Assembly (NCBI RefSeq): GCF_022846615.1
Contig: NZ_AP025637.1
Span: forward strand, 62,001-126,000
Reading direction: 5' to 3'
Source: Roseomonas fluvialis
GTDB taxonomy: Bacteria; Pseudomonadota; Alphaproteobacteria; Acetobacterales; Acetobacteraceae
Length of the DNA: 64,000 nt
Below the pieces are notes generated by a model that saw nothing but the letters and a program-made list of their open reading frames with translations, made no database searches and was not told where the DNA came from. A program made the translations under genes and the position numbers. Positions 44,168 through 52,483 of the stretch are shown here, in pieces (position 1 is the first letter of the stretch; each line of letters opens with the position of its first letter).

Positions 44168-45229
44168 TCAGCGCGACACCCAGGTGTTGAACCGCTGGGT
44201 CAGCCGGTCGAGGTTGTCGAGCCAGAAGCGATCGCTGATCTGCAGCGCCGTTGCGATATTGGCGGGCGCCGTGGGCAGCTGAGCCAGCACCGCAGGCGGC
44301 AGCAGGTCGTTGGCGCCGACCGCGGTCACGCCATAGGGGATGCGCGGCGGCAGCCCGGCCTGCACCGCCGGCTGGCCAGCGAACTTCAGGAACTCCAGCG
44401 CGCGCGCCCGGTTCGGGCTGCCCTTCATGATCACCCAGGAATCCAGGGTGAACAGGTTGTTGGTCCAGACGATCGCGAAGTCGCGCCCATCCGCCGCATT
44501 GGCGGCCGAAATCCGCCCGTTGTAGGCGACCGTCATGGTCACTTCCCCGGCGGCGAGCCACTGCGGCGGCTGCGCGCCGCGCTCGAACCAGGCGATGTCG
44601 GCCTTGATCGAATCGAGCCTGCGGAAGGCGCGGTCCACCCCCGCCGGCGTGCCGAGCACGGCATAGACCTGCGCGGGGGCCACGCCGTCGGCCATCAGCG
44701 CCATCTCGAGCGTGGTCTTGGGGCCGCGGCGCATGCCTCGCTTGCCGGGGAACTTCGCCGTGTCAAAGAAATCCGCCCAGCCGGTCGGCCCCTGCGCCAG
44801 GCGCGCGCGGTCATAGGCCATGATGAAGGAATACAGGATGGCGCCGACGCCGAATTCGCTGACCGCCTCGGGGATATAGGCGTCGCGCCCGCCGATCGCG
44901 GCCCAGTCGAGCGGGTCGAACAGGCCTTCCTCGGCGCCGATCAGCAGTTCCTCGGATTCCACCTGCACCACGTCCCAGGTATTGGCGCCGGAGGCGATGC
45001 GCGACCGCAGCACGCCGATGCCGCCATCCCAGGTTTCCTCGAGCATGCGGATGCGCATCTGCTGCTGGAAGGGGCGGAAGAAGACCTCGCGCTGCGCATC
45101 CTGGTAGGCGCCGCCCCAGGAGACGACCGTCAGGTCGCGGCCCTGCGCGCGGGCAGCGTCCGGCAGCACGGCTGCGGCGGGCAGCGCGGTGGCGGCCAGC
45201 GCGCCCTTCAGGATGGTGCGGCGGAACAT
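44168..45229 (-). CDS. ABC transporter substrate-binding protein (polyamine/opine type)
   Basis: A 353-residue periplasmic binding protein. The N-terminus MFRRTILKGALAATALPAAA is a twin-arginine-like signal, cut after AARAQ. The mature protein starts RDLTVVSWGGAYQDAQREVF, the pattern of the PotD/opine family (extracellular solute-binding family 1). Further family-like parts are NTWDVVQVESEELLIGAEEG, WADFFDTAKFPGKRGMRRGP and MTVAYNGRISAAN. The ligand is likely a polyamine-like or other small cation, by family. It lies 119 nt downstream of the ATPase gene. Confidence 0.92.
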   Translation of the reverse strand: MFRRTILKGALAATALPAAAVLPDAARAQGRDLTVVSWGGAYQDAQREVFFRPFQQQMRIRMLEETWDGGIGVLRSRIASGANTWDVVQVESEELLIGAEEGLFDPLDWAAIGGRDAYIPEAVSEFGVGAILYSFIMAYDRARLAQGPTGWADFFDTAKFPGKRGMRRGPKTTLEMALMADGVAPAQVYAVLGTPAGVDRAFRRLDSIKADIAWFERGAQPPQWLAAGEVTMTVAYNGRISAANAADGRDFAIVWTNNLFTLDSWVIMKGSPNRARALEFLKFAGQPAVQAGLPPRIPYGVTAVGANDLLPPAVLAQLPTAPANIATALQISDRFWLDNLDRLTQRFNTWVSR

Positions 45230-45314
45230 GACGGCGTCTCCCTCTCTCGCGCCGTCACGGTAGACCACAATCGCGCAGGGCTGAATCGCGCAGGGGCGAT
45301 TTCCTGCCCCGGAG

Positions 45315-45331
45315 GGCCGATTTTTTCGGCC
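45315..45331. promoter_or_regulatory. Hairpin between the ATPase and binding-protein genes
   Basis: GGCCGA-ttttt-TCGGCC is a 6-bp inverted repeat in the 119-bp gap. Next to it is a direct repeat of ATCGCGCAGGG (in 45270-45300). On the transcribed minus strand the hairpin has an A-rich loop. It may set different mRNA levels for the ATPase and the more abundant binding protein. Confidence 0.4.
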
Positions 45332-45348
45332 GCGGCGCCGGCTGGTGG

Positions 45349-46443
45349 TCAGCCTGGCGGCTGGAAGGCGAAGGCCGCGCCCTCCGGCCAGGCGACCGCC
45401 GCCGGCCCACCCGGTTCGGGCAGGGCGCCGATCCCGGCCGGACGCTTGGCCAGGATCTCCCCGCCATCCCCCAGCGACAGCCTGAGCCGGACATGGTCGC
45501 CGAGGAAGATCGCCTCGGTCAGCACCGCCGGCAGCGCGCCCTCGCCAAGGTCGGATGCGGTCACGCCCGCCACCGCCACGCGTTCGGGGCGGATCGCGAC
45601 CAGGCAGCGCCCGCCCACCGGCCCGCAATCGACCGCCTGCGCCTCGACCACCGGCCCGCAATCGAGCCGCACGCGCACATCGTCGTCCTCGCGCGCTTCC
45701 ACCACGCCGGGCAGCAGGTTGTTCTCGCCCACGAAGCCGGCCACGAAGGCATCGGCCGGGCGGTCGTACAGCCTGCGAGGGTCGGCGAGTTGGCGCACGC
45801 GCCCATCCTGGAATACCGCGATACGGTCCGACAGCGTCAGCGCCTCGGCCTGGTCGTGCGTGACGTACATCATGGTCACGCCCAGCCGCTGGTGGATGTG
45901 CCGGATCTCGAGCTGCATTTCCTCGCGCAGCGCCTTGTCCAGCGCGCCCAGCGGTTCGTCGAGCAACACGATCGGCGGTTCGAAAACCAGCGCGCGTGCC
46001 AGCGCGACGCGCTGCTGCTGGCCGCCCGAGAGCTGTGCCGGCCGGCGCTCCCCGAACCCGGCCAGGCGCACGGTGTCCAGCGCCTTCGCCACGCGCTTGC
46101 CCTGGTCGTGCTTCGACATGCCGCGCACGGACAAGGGAAAGGCCACGTTCTCCGTCACGCTCATGTGCGGGAACAGCGCGTAGGACTGGAACACCACGCC
46201 GATGCCGCGCCGGTGCGCCGGCAGGCGGGCGATGTCGCGGCCCTCGAGCAGGATGCGCCCCGCGCTCGGCAGCTCGAAGCCGGCCAGCATCATCAGCGTC
46301 GTGGTCTTGCCCGACCCGGACGGGCCCAGCAGTGTGAGCAACTCCCCGCGCGCGATCTCGAGGTCGAGCGACTGCACGGCCGCCGGGCCGCCGCCGCCGT
46401 AGGTCTTCCGCACGCCCTCGAAGCGCACCAGGGTTTCGCTCAT
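45349..46443 (-). CDS. ABC transporter ATP-binding protein (PotA-like)
   Basis: A 364-residue ATPase that powers the split transporter. Walker A is LGPSGSGKTTTLMMLAG, the Q-loop is VFQSYALFPHMSV, the signature is QLSGGQQQRVALARAL, Walker B is PIVLLDEPLGALDKALR and the switch His is YVTHDQAEAL. A C-terminal TOBE domain starts near residue 280 (CLVAIRPERVAV, then IFLGDHVRLRLSL). The PotA/UgpC-like architecture matches the polyamine/opine group. It is divergent from the acyl-CoA hydrolase-like gene across a region with 24-bp tandem repeats. Confidence 0.95.
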   Translation of the reverse strand: MSETLVRFEGVRKTYGGGGPAAVQSLDLEIARGELLTLLGPSGSGKTTTLMMLAGFELPSAGRILLEGRDIARLPAHRRGIGVVFQSYALFPHMSVTENVAFPLSVRGMSKHDQGKRVAKALDTVRLAGFGERRPAQLSGGQQQRVALARALVFEPPIVLLDEPLGALDKALREEMQLEIRHIHQRLGVTMMYVTHDQAEALTLSDRIAVFQDGRVRQLADPRRLYDRPADAFVAGFVGENNLLPGVVEAREDDDVRVRLDCGPVVEAQAVDCGPVGGRCLVAIRPERVAVAGVTASDLGEGALPAVLTEAIFLGDHVRLRLSLGDGGEILAKRPAGIGALPEPGGPAAVAWPEGAAFAFQPPG

Positions 46444-46509
46444 CCAGCATACCTCCGGTCCGGGGGGTGCGCTTGTCAATGTGGCGCGCCGGCGGCTACC
46501 CCGTCCCGC

Positions 46510-46596
46510 ACGCTGCGGATGACCCCGCCCCGAACGCTCCGCTTGACCCCGCCCCGAACGCTGCGCATGGCGCCGCCCCGAACGCCGCGCAGGAGG
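46510..46596. repeat. 24-bp tandem repeats in a divergent promoter region
   Basis: Units begin at 46510, 46534, 46558 and 46582 (the last partial). The consensus is ACGCTGCGCATGACCCCGCC followed by CCGA, and three full copies differ at a few positions. The block lies between the ABC ATPase start (46443, minus) and the hydrolase start (46606, plus), ending at the latter's AGGAGG. 24 is a multiple of 3 and the plus frame is open through it, so an Arg/Pro-rich N-terminal extension is a less likely alternative. Confidence 0.85.
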
Positions 46597-46605
46597 AAAC
46601 GCCCG

Positions 46606-47622
46606 ATGTCCGAGACCGCCGAACCCAGCCTGATCGCACGCCGCGAAGGGATCGCCGGCACGCTGTTGATGAACCGGCCCAGGGCGCTCAATGCGCTCGA
46701 CCTGCCGATGATCCGTGCCTTCGCCGCCGCCATCGCGGACTGGCGCGACGACGCCGCGGTGCGCCTGGTGGTGCTGGAAGGGGCCGGGGGGCGCGCCTTC
46801 TGCGCCGGCGGCGACGTGCGGGCGGTGCGCGCCGCGGCCATCGCCGGGGACCGCGCCGCGGTCGAGGCCTTCTTCTCCGAGGAATACGCCGTCAACACCG
46901 GGATCGCGACCTTCCCCAAGCCCTGGGTCAGCCTGATCGACGGCGTGTGCATGGGGGGTGGCATCGGTGTGGCCGTCCACAACGGCCCGCGCGTGGTGAC
47001 CGAGCACGCGCTGGTGGCGATGCCCGAGACCGCCATCGCGCTGTTCCCCGATGTCGGCACGTCCTATGTGCTGCCGCGCCTGCCGGGGGCGATCGGCACC
47101 TGGCTGGCGCTGACCGGGGCGCGGCTGACCGGGGCGGATTCGGTACATGCCGGGCTCGCCACGCATTTCGTGCCGCGGGCCAAGCTGGCCGATCTGCGCG
47201 CCGCGCTGGTCGCGGAGGGTGCCGAGGTCGTCGCCGGCTTTGCCGAGGCGCCGCTCGAGGCTTCGTTCGCCGCGCATCGCGCCGCTATCGACCGCTGCTT
47301 CGGGCAAGGCAGCGTCGCCGCCATCCTGGCCGCGCTGGATGCCGAGGGCACCGAATGGGCCGCCGCCCAGGCCGCCATCCTGCGGCGGATGTCGCCGACC
47401 TCTCTCTGCGTCTCGCTGGAGTTGCTGCAGCGCGGTGCGGCACAGGACCTGGCCGGCTGCCTGGCGACCGAGCTGGCGCTGACCCGCGTCGTGGTGAACG
47501 ACCACCCGGACTTCGCCGAGGGCGTGCGGTCGGTGCTGGTGGACAAGGACGGGGCACCGAAGTGGCAGCCGGCCAGCATCGAGGATGTGGACCCGACGGC
47601 GATTGCCGCGATGTTCAGATAA
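46606..47622 (+). CDS. Enoyl-CoA hydratase/isomerase family protein (3-hydroxyisobutyryl-CoA hydrolase-like)
   Basis: A 338-residue crotonase-fold enzyme of the HIBYL-CoA hydrolase type, which releases 3-hydroxyisobutyrate in valine breakdown. The oxyanion-hole motifs are GAGGRAFCAGGDVRAVRAAA and DGVCMGGGIGVAVH, and the catalytic region shows MPETAIALFPDVGTSYVLPR with Glu and Asp at the family positions. The C-terminal VVNDHPDFAEGVRSVLVDKD followed by PKWQP is diagnostic for the hydrolase subgroup. A strong AGGAGG lies 9 nt before the ATG. Genes for other valine-degradation steps are not in the window. Confidence 0.9.
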   Translation: MSETAEPSLIARREGIAGTLLMNRPRALNALDLPMIRAFAAAIADWRDDAAVRLVVLEGAGGRAFCAGGDVRAVRAAAIAGDRAAVEAFFSEEYAVNTGIATFPKPWVSLIDGVCMGGGIGVAVHNGPRVVTEHALVAMPETAIALFPDVGTSYVLPRLPGAIGTWLALTGARLTGADSVHAGLATHFVPRAKLADLRAALVAEGAEVVAGFAEAPLEASFAAHRAAIDRCFGQGSVAAILAALDAEGTEWAAAQAAILRRMSPTSLCVSLELLQRGAAQDLAGCLATELALTRVVVNDHPDFAEGVRSVLVDKDGAPKWQPASIEDVDPTAIAAMFR

Positions 47623-47651
47623 GGCGCGCCCCCCCATCGTTGTTCGGCCGT

Positions 47652-47680
47652 CGGGGACGGACGCCCAGGGTCGGTCCCCG
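47652..47680 (+). terminator. Hairpin after the acyl-CoA hydrolase gene
   Basis: CGGGGAC-g-GAC pairs with GTC-g-GTCCCCG around a GCCCAGG loop (10 bp with one G:G mismatch), 29 nt after the stop. Only short A/T runs follow. It is a probable weak terminator before lysA. Confidence 0.5.
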
Positions 47681-47759
47681 GGCCTGAAAACCGCGGCGTT
47701 CTCTCGCCCGGCCTGTAACACGCCTTGCGCATGCCGCGCCCCAACCCGACAATCATCGG

Positions 47760-49100
47760 ATGGCCGCGCCGCTCCCCCTGTCCGACAGTTCCGACCCGAC
47801 CTTCGCAGAATTGCTGGCGTTGCGCCCGCATCTGTCCCTGCACGCCATGGACGGGCTGGTCATGGAGGAGGTGCCGCTGGCGCGCATCGCGGCCGAGGTC
47901 GGCACCCCCGCCTGGGTCTATTCCGCGGGTGCGCTGCGTCGCCGCGCGCGTGCGCTGAAGGATGCGCTGTCCGGTGCGGGGCTGGATGCGACCATCCACT
48001 TCGCCATGAAGTGTAACGACAACCTGTCGGTGCTGCGTGTCCTCGCCGCCGAGGGCCTCGGCGCCGACGTGGTCAGCGAGGGCGAGCTCCGCATCGCTCG
48101 CGCCGCCGGCATCCCGGCCAGCGCCATCGTCTTCTCCGGCGTCGGCAAGACCGTGTCCGAGATCACCCACGCCATCGAGCAGGACATCTTCCAGATCAAC
48201 GCCGAGAGCGCGGAGGAGATCGACATGATCTCCGCCATCGCCGCAGGCCTCGGCCGCACGGCGCGCGTGGCGCTGCGCGTGAACCCGGACGTGGATGCCA
48301 AGACCCACGCCAAGATCACCACCGGCAAAAGCGAGAACAAGTTCGGCGTTGCGATCTCGGACGCGGTGGCGATCTACGCCCGAATGGCGGCGCTGCCGGG
48401 GATCGAGCCGATCGGCATCGCGACCCATATCGGCAGCCAGATCACCGCCGGCATGTCGGCGTATCGCGCCGCCTATGCGCGCCTGGCCGAGACCATCCGC
48501 GAATTGCGCGCCCGCGGCCTGCCGGTGCAGCGCGTGGATTGCGGCGGCGGCCTCGGCATTCCGTATCGCGACGAACCCGCTCCGAGCCCCGAGGCGCTGG
48601 CCGGTGCGATCAAGGCGACGCTGGGGGATCTCGGCCTGCCGGTCATGCTGGAACCCGGGCGCTGGATCGCCGGGCCGGCGGGCGTTCTGCTGGCATCGGT
48701 CGTGCTGCAGAAGCAGGGCGCGGCGCACCGGTTCGTGGTGGTGGATGCGGCGATGAACGACCTGGTGCGCCCCGCCATGTACGAGGCCTGGCACGGCATC
48801 GTCCCGGTCGGTGCCGCGCGCGCCGCATCGCCGCTTTCGGCGGCCGAGGTGGTCGGCCCGGTCTGCGAGACCGGTGACACCTTCGCCCGCGGCCGGATGC
48901 TACCGGTTCTCGCGCAGGGCGACGCGGTCGCGTTCCTGGATGCGGGCGCCTATGGCGCGGTGATGTCGTCGACCTACAACGCACGGCCGCTGGCACCGGA
49001 GGTGCTGGTGGACGGTGCGCGCTACGCCGTGGTGCGCGAACGCCAGACTCATGACGCCCTGCTGCACGGCCAACGCGTGCCGGAGTGGCTGGCGCCATGA
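47760..49100 (+). CDS. lysA: Diaminopimelate decarboxylase LysA
   Basis: LysA (446 residues) makes lysine from meso-diaminopimelate with PLP. The PLP lysine is Lys84 in IHFAMKCNDNLSVLRVL, where the common AVKAN reads AMKCN. Further motifs are GADVVSEGELRIARAAG, the His-bearing GIATHIGSQI, CGGGLGIPYR and EPGRWIAGPAGVLLA in the barrel. GPVCETGDTFARGRMLP, containing the active-site Cys, and AGAYGAVMSSTYN lie in the C-terminal domain. The start MAAPLPLSD is slightly extended relative to some homologues. The DUF4175 gene follows, as in many alphaproteobacteria. Confidence 0.97.
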   Translation: MAAPLPLSDSSDPTFAELLALRPHLSLHAMDGLVMEEVPLARIAAEVGTPAWVYSAGALRRRARALKDALSGAGLDATIHFAMKCNDNLSVLRVLAAEGLGADVVSEGELRIARAAGIPASAIVFSGVGKTVSEITHAIEQDIFQINAESAEEIDMISAIAAGLGRTARVALRVNPDVDAKTHAKITTGKSENKFGVAISDAVAIYARMAALPGIEPIGIATHIGSQITAGMSAYRAAYARLAETIRELRARGLPVQRVDCGGGLGIPYRDEPAPSPEALAGAIKATLGDLGLPVMLEPGRWIAGPAGVLLASVVLQKQGAAHRFVVVDAAMNDLVRPAMYEAWHGIVPVGAARAASPLSAAEVVGPVCETGDTFARGRMLPVLAQGDAVAFLDAGAYGAVMSSTYNARPLAPEVLVDGARYAVVRERQTHDALLHGQRVPEWLAP

Positions 49101-49106
49101 CGGCTC

Positions 49107-49174
49107 GCGCATCCGATGACCGGAGGGCACAGGCGCCGCAGACGCCGGGCACCGCCAGCTCGCATCGGATGCGC
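49107..49174. repeat. Long-loop inverted repeat downstream of lysA
   Basis: GCGCATCCGATG (49107-49118) and CATCGGATGCGC (49163-49174) are perfect 12-nt complements 44 nt apart. A third related block, GCGCATCGGA, starts near 49185. They lie in the 265-nt gap between lysA and the DUF4175 gene, which otherwise shows no gene. Termination or a regulatory fold is possible. Confidence 0.5.
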
Positions 49175-49365
49175 CATCGCCTGTGCGCATCGGACCGCCT
49201 GACGGCGGCGCCGACCAGAGCCATCGCGGTGGTTCCCGATCGGTGCGACTCCGTTCACCTCGGGGTCCGGCCTGCGAAGGCCGCCCCGTCGCGCCGGGCG
49301 CGCCGCGGATCGCAGCCGCGCCGCCATCATCCGGAACCGACCCGCCAGCACGCCGGAGCCACGCC

Positions 49366-51957
49366 ATGACCGACCGTGACCGGCTCGCCGCCAGCGTTGC
49401 GCGCCGCACCTGGCTCGCGCGCCTCGCGCTGTGGTGGGAAGCCGCCTGGCCGGCGCTCTGGCCGCCGCTGGGCGTGATCGGGCTGTTCGTCGTGGCGGCG
49501 CTGTCCGGCCTGCCGTTGGTGCTGCCGCCGCTCCTGCACCTGGCGCTTCTGGCCGCCTTTGCCGCCGCGTTGGCCTGGACCGGGCAGCGCGCGGTCCGGC
49601 AACTGGCACTGCCGGGCGCCGCCGCGGGCGAACGCCGGATCGAGCGCGATTCCGGCCTCGCGCACCGCCCCATCGCCACGCTGGCGGACCGCCCGACCGG
49701 CAACGATCCGGTCGCGTTGGCGCTGTGGGAAGCGCATCGCCGCCGCGCGGCGGAACGCCTAGCGGCGCTGCGCGTCGCTGCACCCCGGCCGGGCCTCGCG
49801 CTGCGCGACCCGCGGGCGCTGCGCGCGGGGCTGTCGGTCGCGCTGGTGGCCGGGATCGTGGTGGCGGGGGCCGAGGCGCCAGAACGCCTGCGCCGCGCCC
49901 TGCTGCCGCATTTCGCCGGCGCGGCGCTGCCGGCCATCCCGGGCGTGCGCCTCGAAGCCTGGATCACGCCGCCGGCCTATACGGGCGCCGCGCCGATCTT
50001 CCTCGACCCCGCCGGCGGGGTTGCCGCGGTGCCGGCCGGCAGCCGGCTGCAGGTGGCGGTCTCGGGTGGCACCGGCGGCGTTCCGGACCTGCTGCTGGAC
50101 GGCACCGCCACGCCCTTCCGGACGCTCGACCGCGGGTCATTCGCCGCCGAGACCACCATTGAATCCGGCACGCGCCTGGCGGTGCGGCGTGACGGCGCGG
50201 AGCTCGCGCAATGGTCGCTCAGCGTGCGTGCCGATGCGCCGCCGGTGGTGGCCTGGGACCAGCCGCCCGCGCGCGCGCAGCGCGGCCTGGCCATCCGCCT
50301 TCCCTGGCGGGCCGAGGATGACTGGGGGCTGGCAACGCTGCGCGTCGAACTGCGCCTGAAATTGCGGCCGGAGGCCGAGCCCGTCACGCTCGACCTGCCG
50401 CTGCCCGGCGGCAGCCCGCGCACTGCGCGCGGCGCCGCACAGCCGGACCTGTCCGCGCACCCGTGGGCGGGGCTGGAAGTGGAAGCCCGTCTGGTCGCGA
50501 CCGACCATGCCGGGCAGGATGGACGCAGCGACGGCGCCTTCCTCGAACTGCCGGAACGCTCCTTCACGCATCCCGTCTCGCAGCAGTTGATCGCGCTGCG
50601 CAAGGCGCTGTCGGTCGACCCCACGGGGCGCGAGCCGGCCCGGCGCGAACTGGACCGCATCACCGCCGCTCCCGAGGCCTTCGAGCACGACACCGGAACC
50701 TTCATCGCGCTGCGCAGCGCGCGCCACCGCCTGCTGCGCGACCGCCGCCCCGCCGCGGTGGTCGAAGCCCAGGAAATCCTGTGGGACGTGGCCGTGGCGC
50801 TGGAGGAAGGCCGGACCGACCGCACCGCCCGCGCCCTGGCCGAAGCCCGCCAGGCCCTGCGCGAGGCGCTGGAGGAACAGCGCCGGACACCCAACGACCA
50901 GCGCACCGAGGAACAGCGCACCGAAACCGACCGTCGTATCCAGGAATTGCGCGAGGCGATCCGCCGCCACCTGGAAGCCCTGGCCGAACGCCTGCAACGC
51001 GAGAACGCCGAAGCCCTGCCCTACGATCCGCAGCAGCGCATGATGGACCAGCGGGAACTCAACCGCCGTACCCAACGCATGCAGGACGCCGCCCGCCAGG
51101 GCCGCACCGAGGATGCCGAGCGTGAGCTCGCCGAACTGGAGGAAATGCTCCGCGCGCTGGAGGAGGGCCGCAACATGCGCGCCGAGGACCGCCAGCGGCA
51201 GCAGCAGCGCCAGCGCGGCAACCAGCAGATGGGCGCCGTGCAGGACATGGTGCAGCGGCAGACCCAGATGCTCGACCGCAGCCACCAGCGCGCCGAGCAG
51301 TCCGACCGTGAACGCGCCGAACAGCGCCGCCGCCCGCAGAACTTCAGCTTCCCGCCGCAGCCCTCGCAGCCGCCGCAGCAGCAGGCGCAGCCGAACCCGG
51401 AACGCCAGGCGCAGTCACAGCAGGATGCCCGCGTGCAGCGCGCGCTGCGCCGCGCCCTGGGTGAACTCATGCAGCAATTCGGCGAACTGACCGGCGACGT
51501 GCCGCAGCAACTGGGCGAGGCCGACCGCGCCATGCGCGACGCGGACGAGAACCTGCGCGCCGGTGGCGACCCGCGCGACGCGCAGCAGCGCGCCATCCGC
51601 GCGCTGACCGAGGGCGGCCGCCAGATGGCCCAGCAGATGCAGCGCCAGTTCGGCCAGGGCCAGCCCGGCGAGGGCGAGGACGAAGGCGAGGGCGAAGGCG
51701 AGGGCATGGCCGGCGGCCAACAGGGCGGCGAGGGCCAGGACCAGGCGCAGGAACAGGGCCAGGGCCGGGACCCGCTTGGCCGCCGCAACCGCGAGGCCAC
51801 GGGCGGGCAGGACAACGCCTCCGACACCCGCGTGCCGGACGAAGCCGAGCTGCTGAAGACGCGGCGCATCCAGGAGGAACTCCGGCGGCGCGGCGCCGAG
51901 CGCGAGCGACCGCCGGCGGAACTGGATTATATCGACAGGCTGCTCAGGCGGTTTTGA
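49366..51957 (+). CDS. DUF4175 (TIGR02302) family membrane protein
   Basis: An 863-residue protein of an alphaproteobacterial family of unknown function. Two membrane helices near residues 22-50 and 52-68 (WPPLGVIGLFVVAALSGLPL onward) and a third near 150 anchor it. A beta-rich periplasmic region follows, with VRLEAWITPPAYTGAAPIFL and DDWGLATLRVELRLKL. From about 430 to 800 it is helical and rich in Gln, Arg and Glu, with coiled-coil character, and the C-terminus has acidic Gly/Gln repeats (EGEGEGEGMAGGQQGGEGQD). The start at 49366 gives the family N-terminus; an upstream in-frame ATG (49183) looks non-coding. Confidence 0.88.
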   Translation: MTDRDRLAASVARRTWLARLALWWEAAWPALWPPLGVIGLFVVAALSGLPLVLPPLLHLALLAAFAAALAWTGQRAVRQLALPGAAAGERRIERDSGLAHRPIATLADRPTGNDPVALALWEAHRRRAAERLAALRVAAPRPGLALRDPRALRAGLSVALVAGIVVAGAEAPERLRRALLPHFAGAALPAIPGVRLEAWITPPAYTGAAPIFLDPAGGVAAVPAGSRLQVAVSGGTGGVPDLLLDGTATPFRTLDRGSFAAETTIESGTRLAVRRDGAELAQWSLSVRADAPPVVAWDQPPARAQRGLAIRLPWRAEDDWGLATLRVELRLKLRPEAEPVTLDLPLPGGSPRTARGAAQPDLSAHPWAGLEVEARLVATDHAGQDGRSDGAFLELPERSFTHPVSQQLIALRKALSVDPTGREPARRELDRITAAPEAFEHDTGTFIALRSARHRLLRDRRPAAVVEAQEILWDVAVALEEGRTDRTARALAEARQALREALEEQRRTPNDQRTEEQRTETDRRIQELREAIRRHLEALAERLQRENAEALPYDPQQRMMDQRELNRRTQRMQDAARQGRTEDAERELAELEEMLRALEEGRNMRAEDRQRQQQRQRGNQQMGAVQDMVQRQTQMLDRSHQRAEQSDRERAEQRRRPQNFSFPPQPSQPPQQQAQPNPERQAQSQQDARVQRALRRALGELMQQFGELTGDVPQQLGEADRAMRDADENLRAGGDPRDAQQRAIRALTEGGRQMAQQMQRQFGQGQPGEGEDEGEGEGEGMAGGQQGGEGQDQAQEQGQGRDPLGRRNREATGGQDNASDTRVPDEAELLKTRRIQEELRRRGAERERPPAELDYIDRLLRRF

Positions 51958-51966
51958 GCTGCGCGG

Positions 51967-52473
51967 TCACGTCACCCGATCCAGTTCCTTCTCGTCCAGC
52001 GCCCCCGGCACCAGCGTCACCGGCACGCTCAACCGGTGCGCATACCGCCCCGTCAGCGCCGTGATCAGCGGCCCCGGCCCACCGGACCCCGGCGCCATCG
52101 CCAGCACCAGGATCGAGATCCGCGGGTCTTCCTCCAGCAGCTTCAGCAATTCGTCGCGCGGATCGCCCTCGCGGATGATCAGGATCGGGAAGCCGCCGGT
52201 GATCTCGTTCACCTCGGCGGCCAGGCCCGAGAGCATCTTCTCGGCTTCCTCGCGCCTCTCCTCCTGCATCATGGCGCCCACGCCGGCCCATTCCACCAGG
52301 CCGACCGGTTCGATCACCCGCAGCAGCGCCACGCGCCCGCCGCCCTTGCGCGCGCGCAGGCAGGCATAGCGCAACGCCACCGCCCGCTCGGGGCTGTCAT
52401 CCACCACCACCAGGAAGATGCGATCGCGCTTGGCGGCGGTGGTGGCGGCGGCGGCTTCCTCGGTACCCGGCAT
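51967..52473 (-). CDS. Universal stress protein (UspA family)
   Basis: A 168-residue cytoplasmic Usp-fold protein. DRIFLVVVDDSPERAVALRY begins the fold, followed by GGRVALLRVIEPVG, then IREGDPRDELLKLLEEDPRI and LVLAMAPGSGGPGPLITALT, which replaces the usual GxxGxxxxxxGS nucleotide loop with a related Gly/Pro-rich one. It ends with YAHRLSVPVTLVPG. It starts 10 nt after the TIGR02186 gene, so it forms the third gene of the TauE-TIGR02186-Usp group. The signal it responds to is unknown. Confidence 0.88.
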   Translation of the reverse strand: MPGTEEAAAATTAAKRDRIFLVVVDDSPERAVALRYACLRARKGGGRVALLRVIEPVGLVEWAGVGAMMQEERREEAEKMLSGLAAEVNEITGGFPILIIREGDPRDELLKLLEEDPRISILVLAMAPGSGGPGPLITALTGRYAHRLSVPVTLVPGALDEKELDRVT

Positions 52474-52483
52474 CTTGCGGACC

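Noticed and set aside
49183-49365. Longer N-terminus for the DUF4175 protein starting at 49183
   Set aside because: The extra 61 residues are Arg/Pro/Ala-rich without family similarity, and the conserved N-terminus begins at the ATG at 49366.
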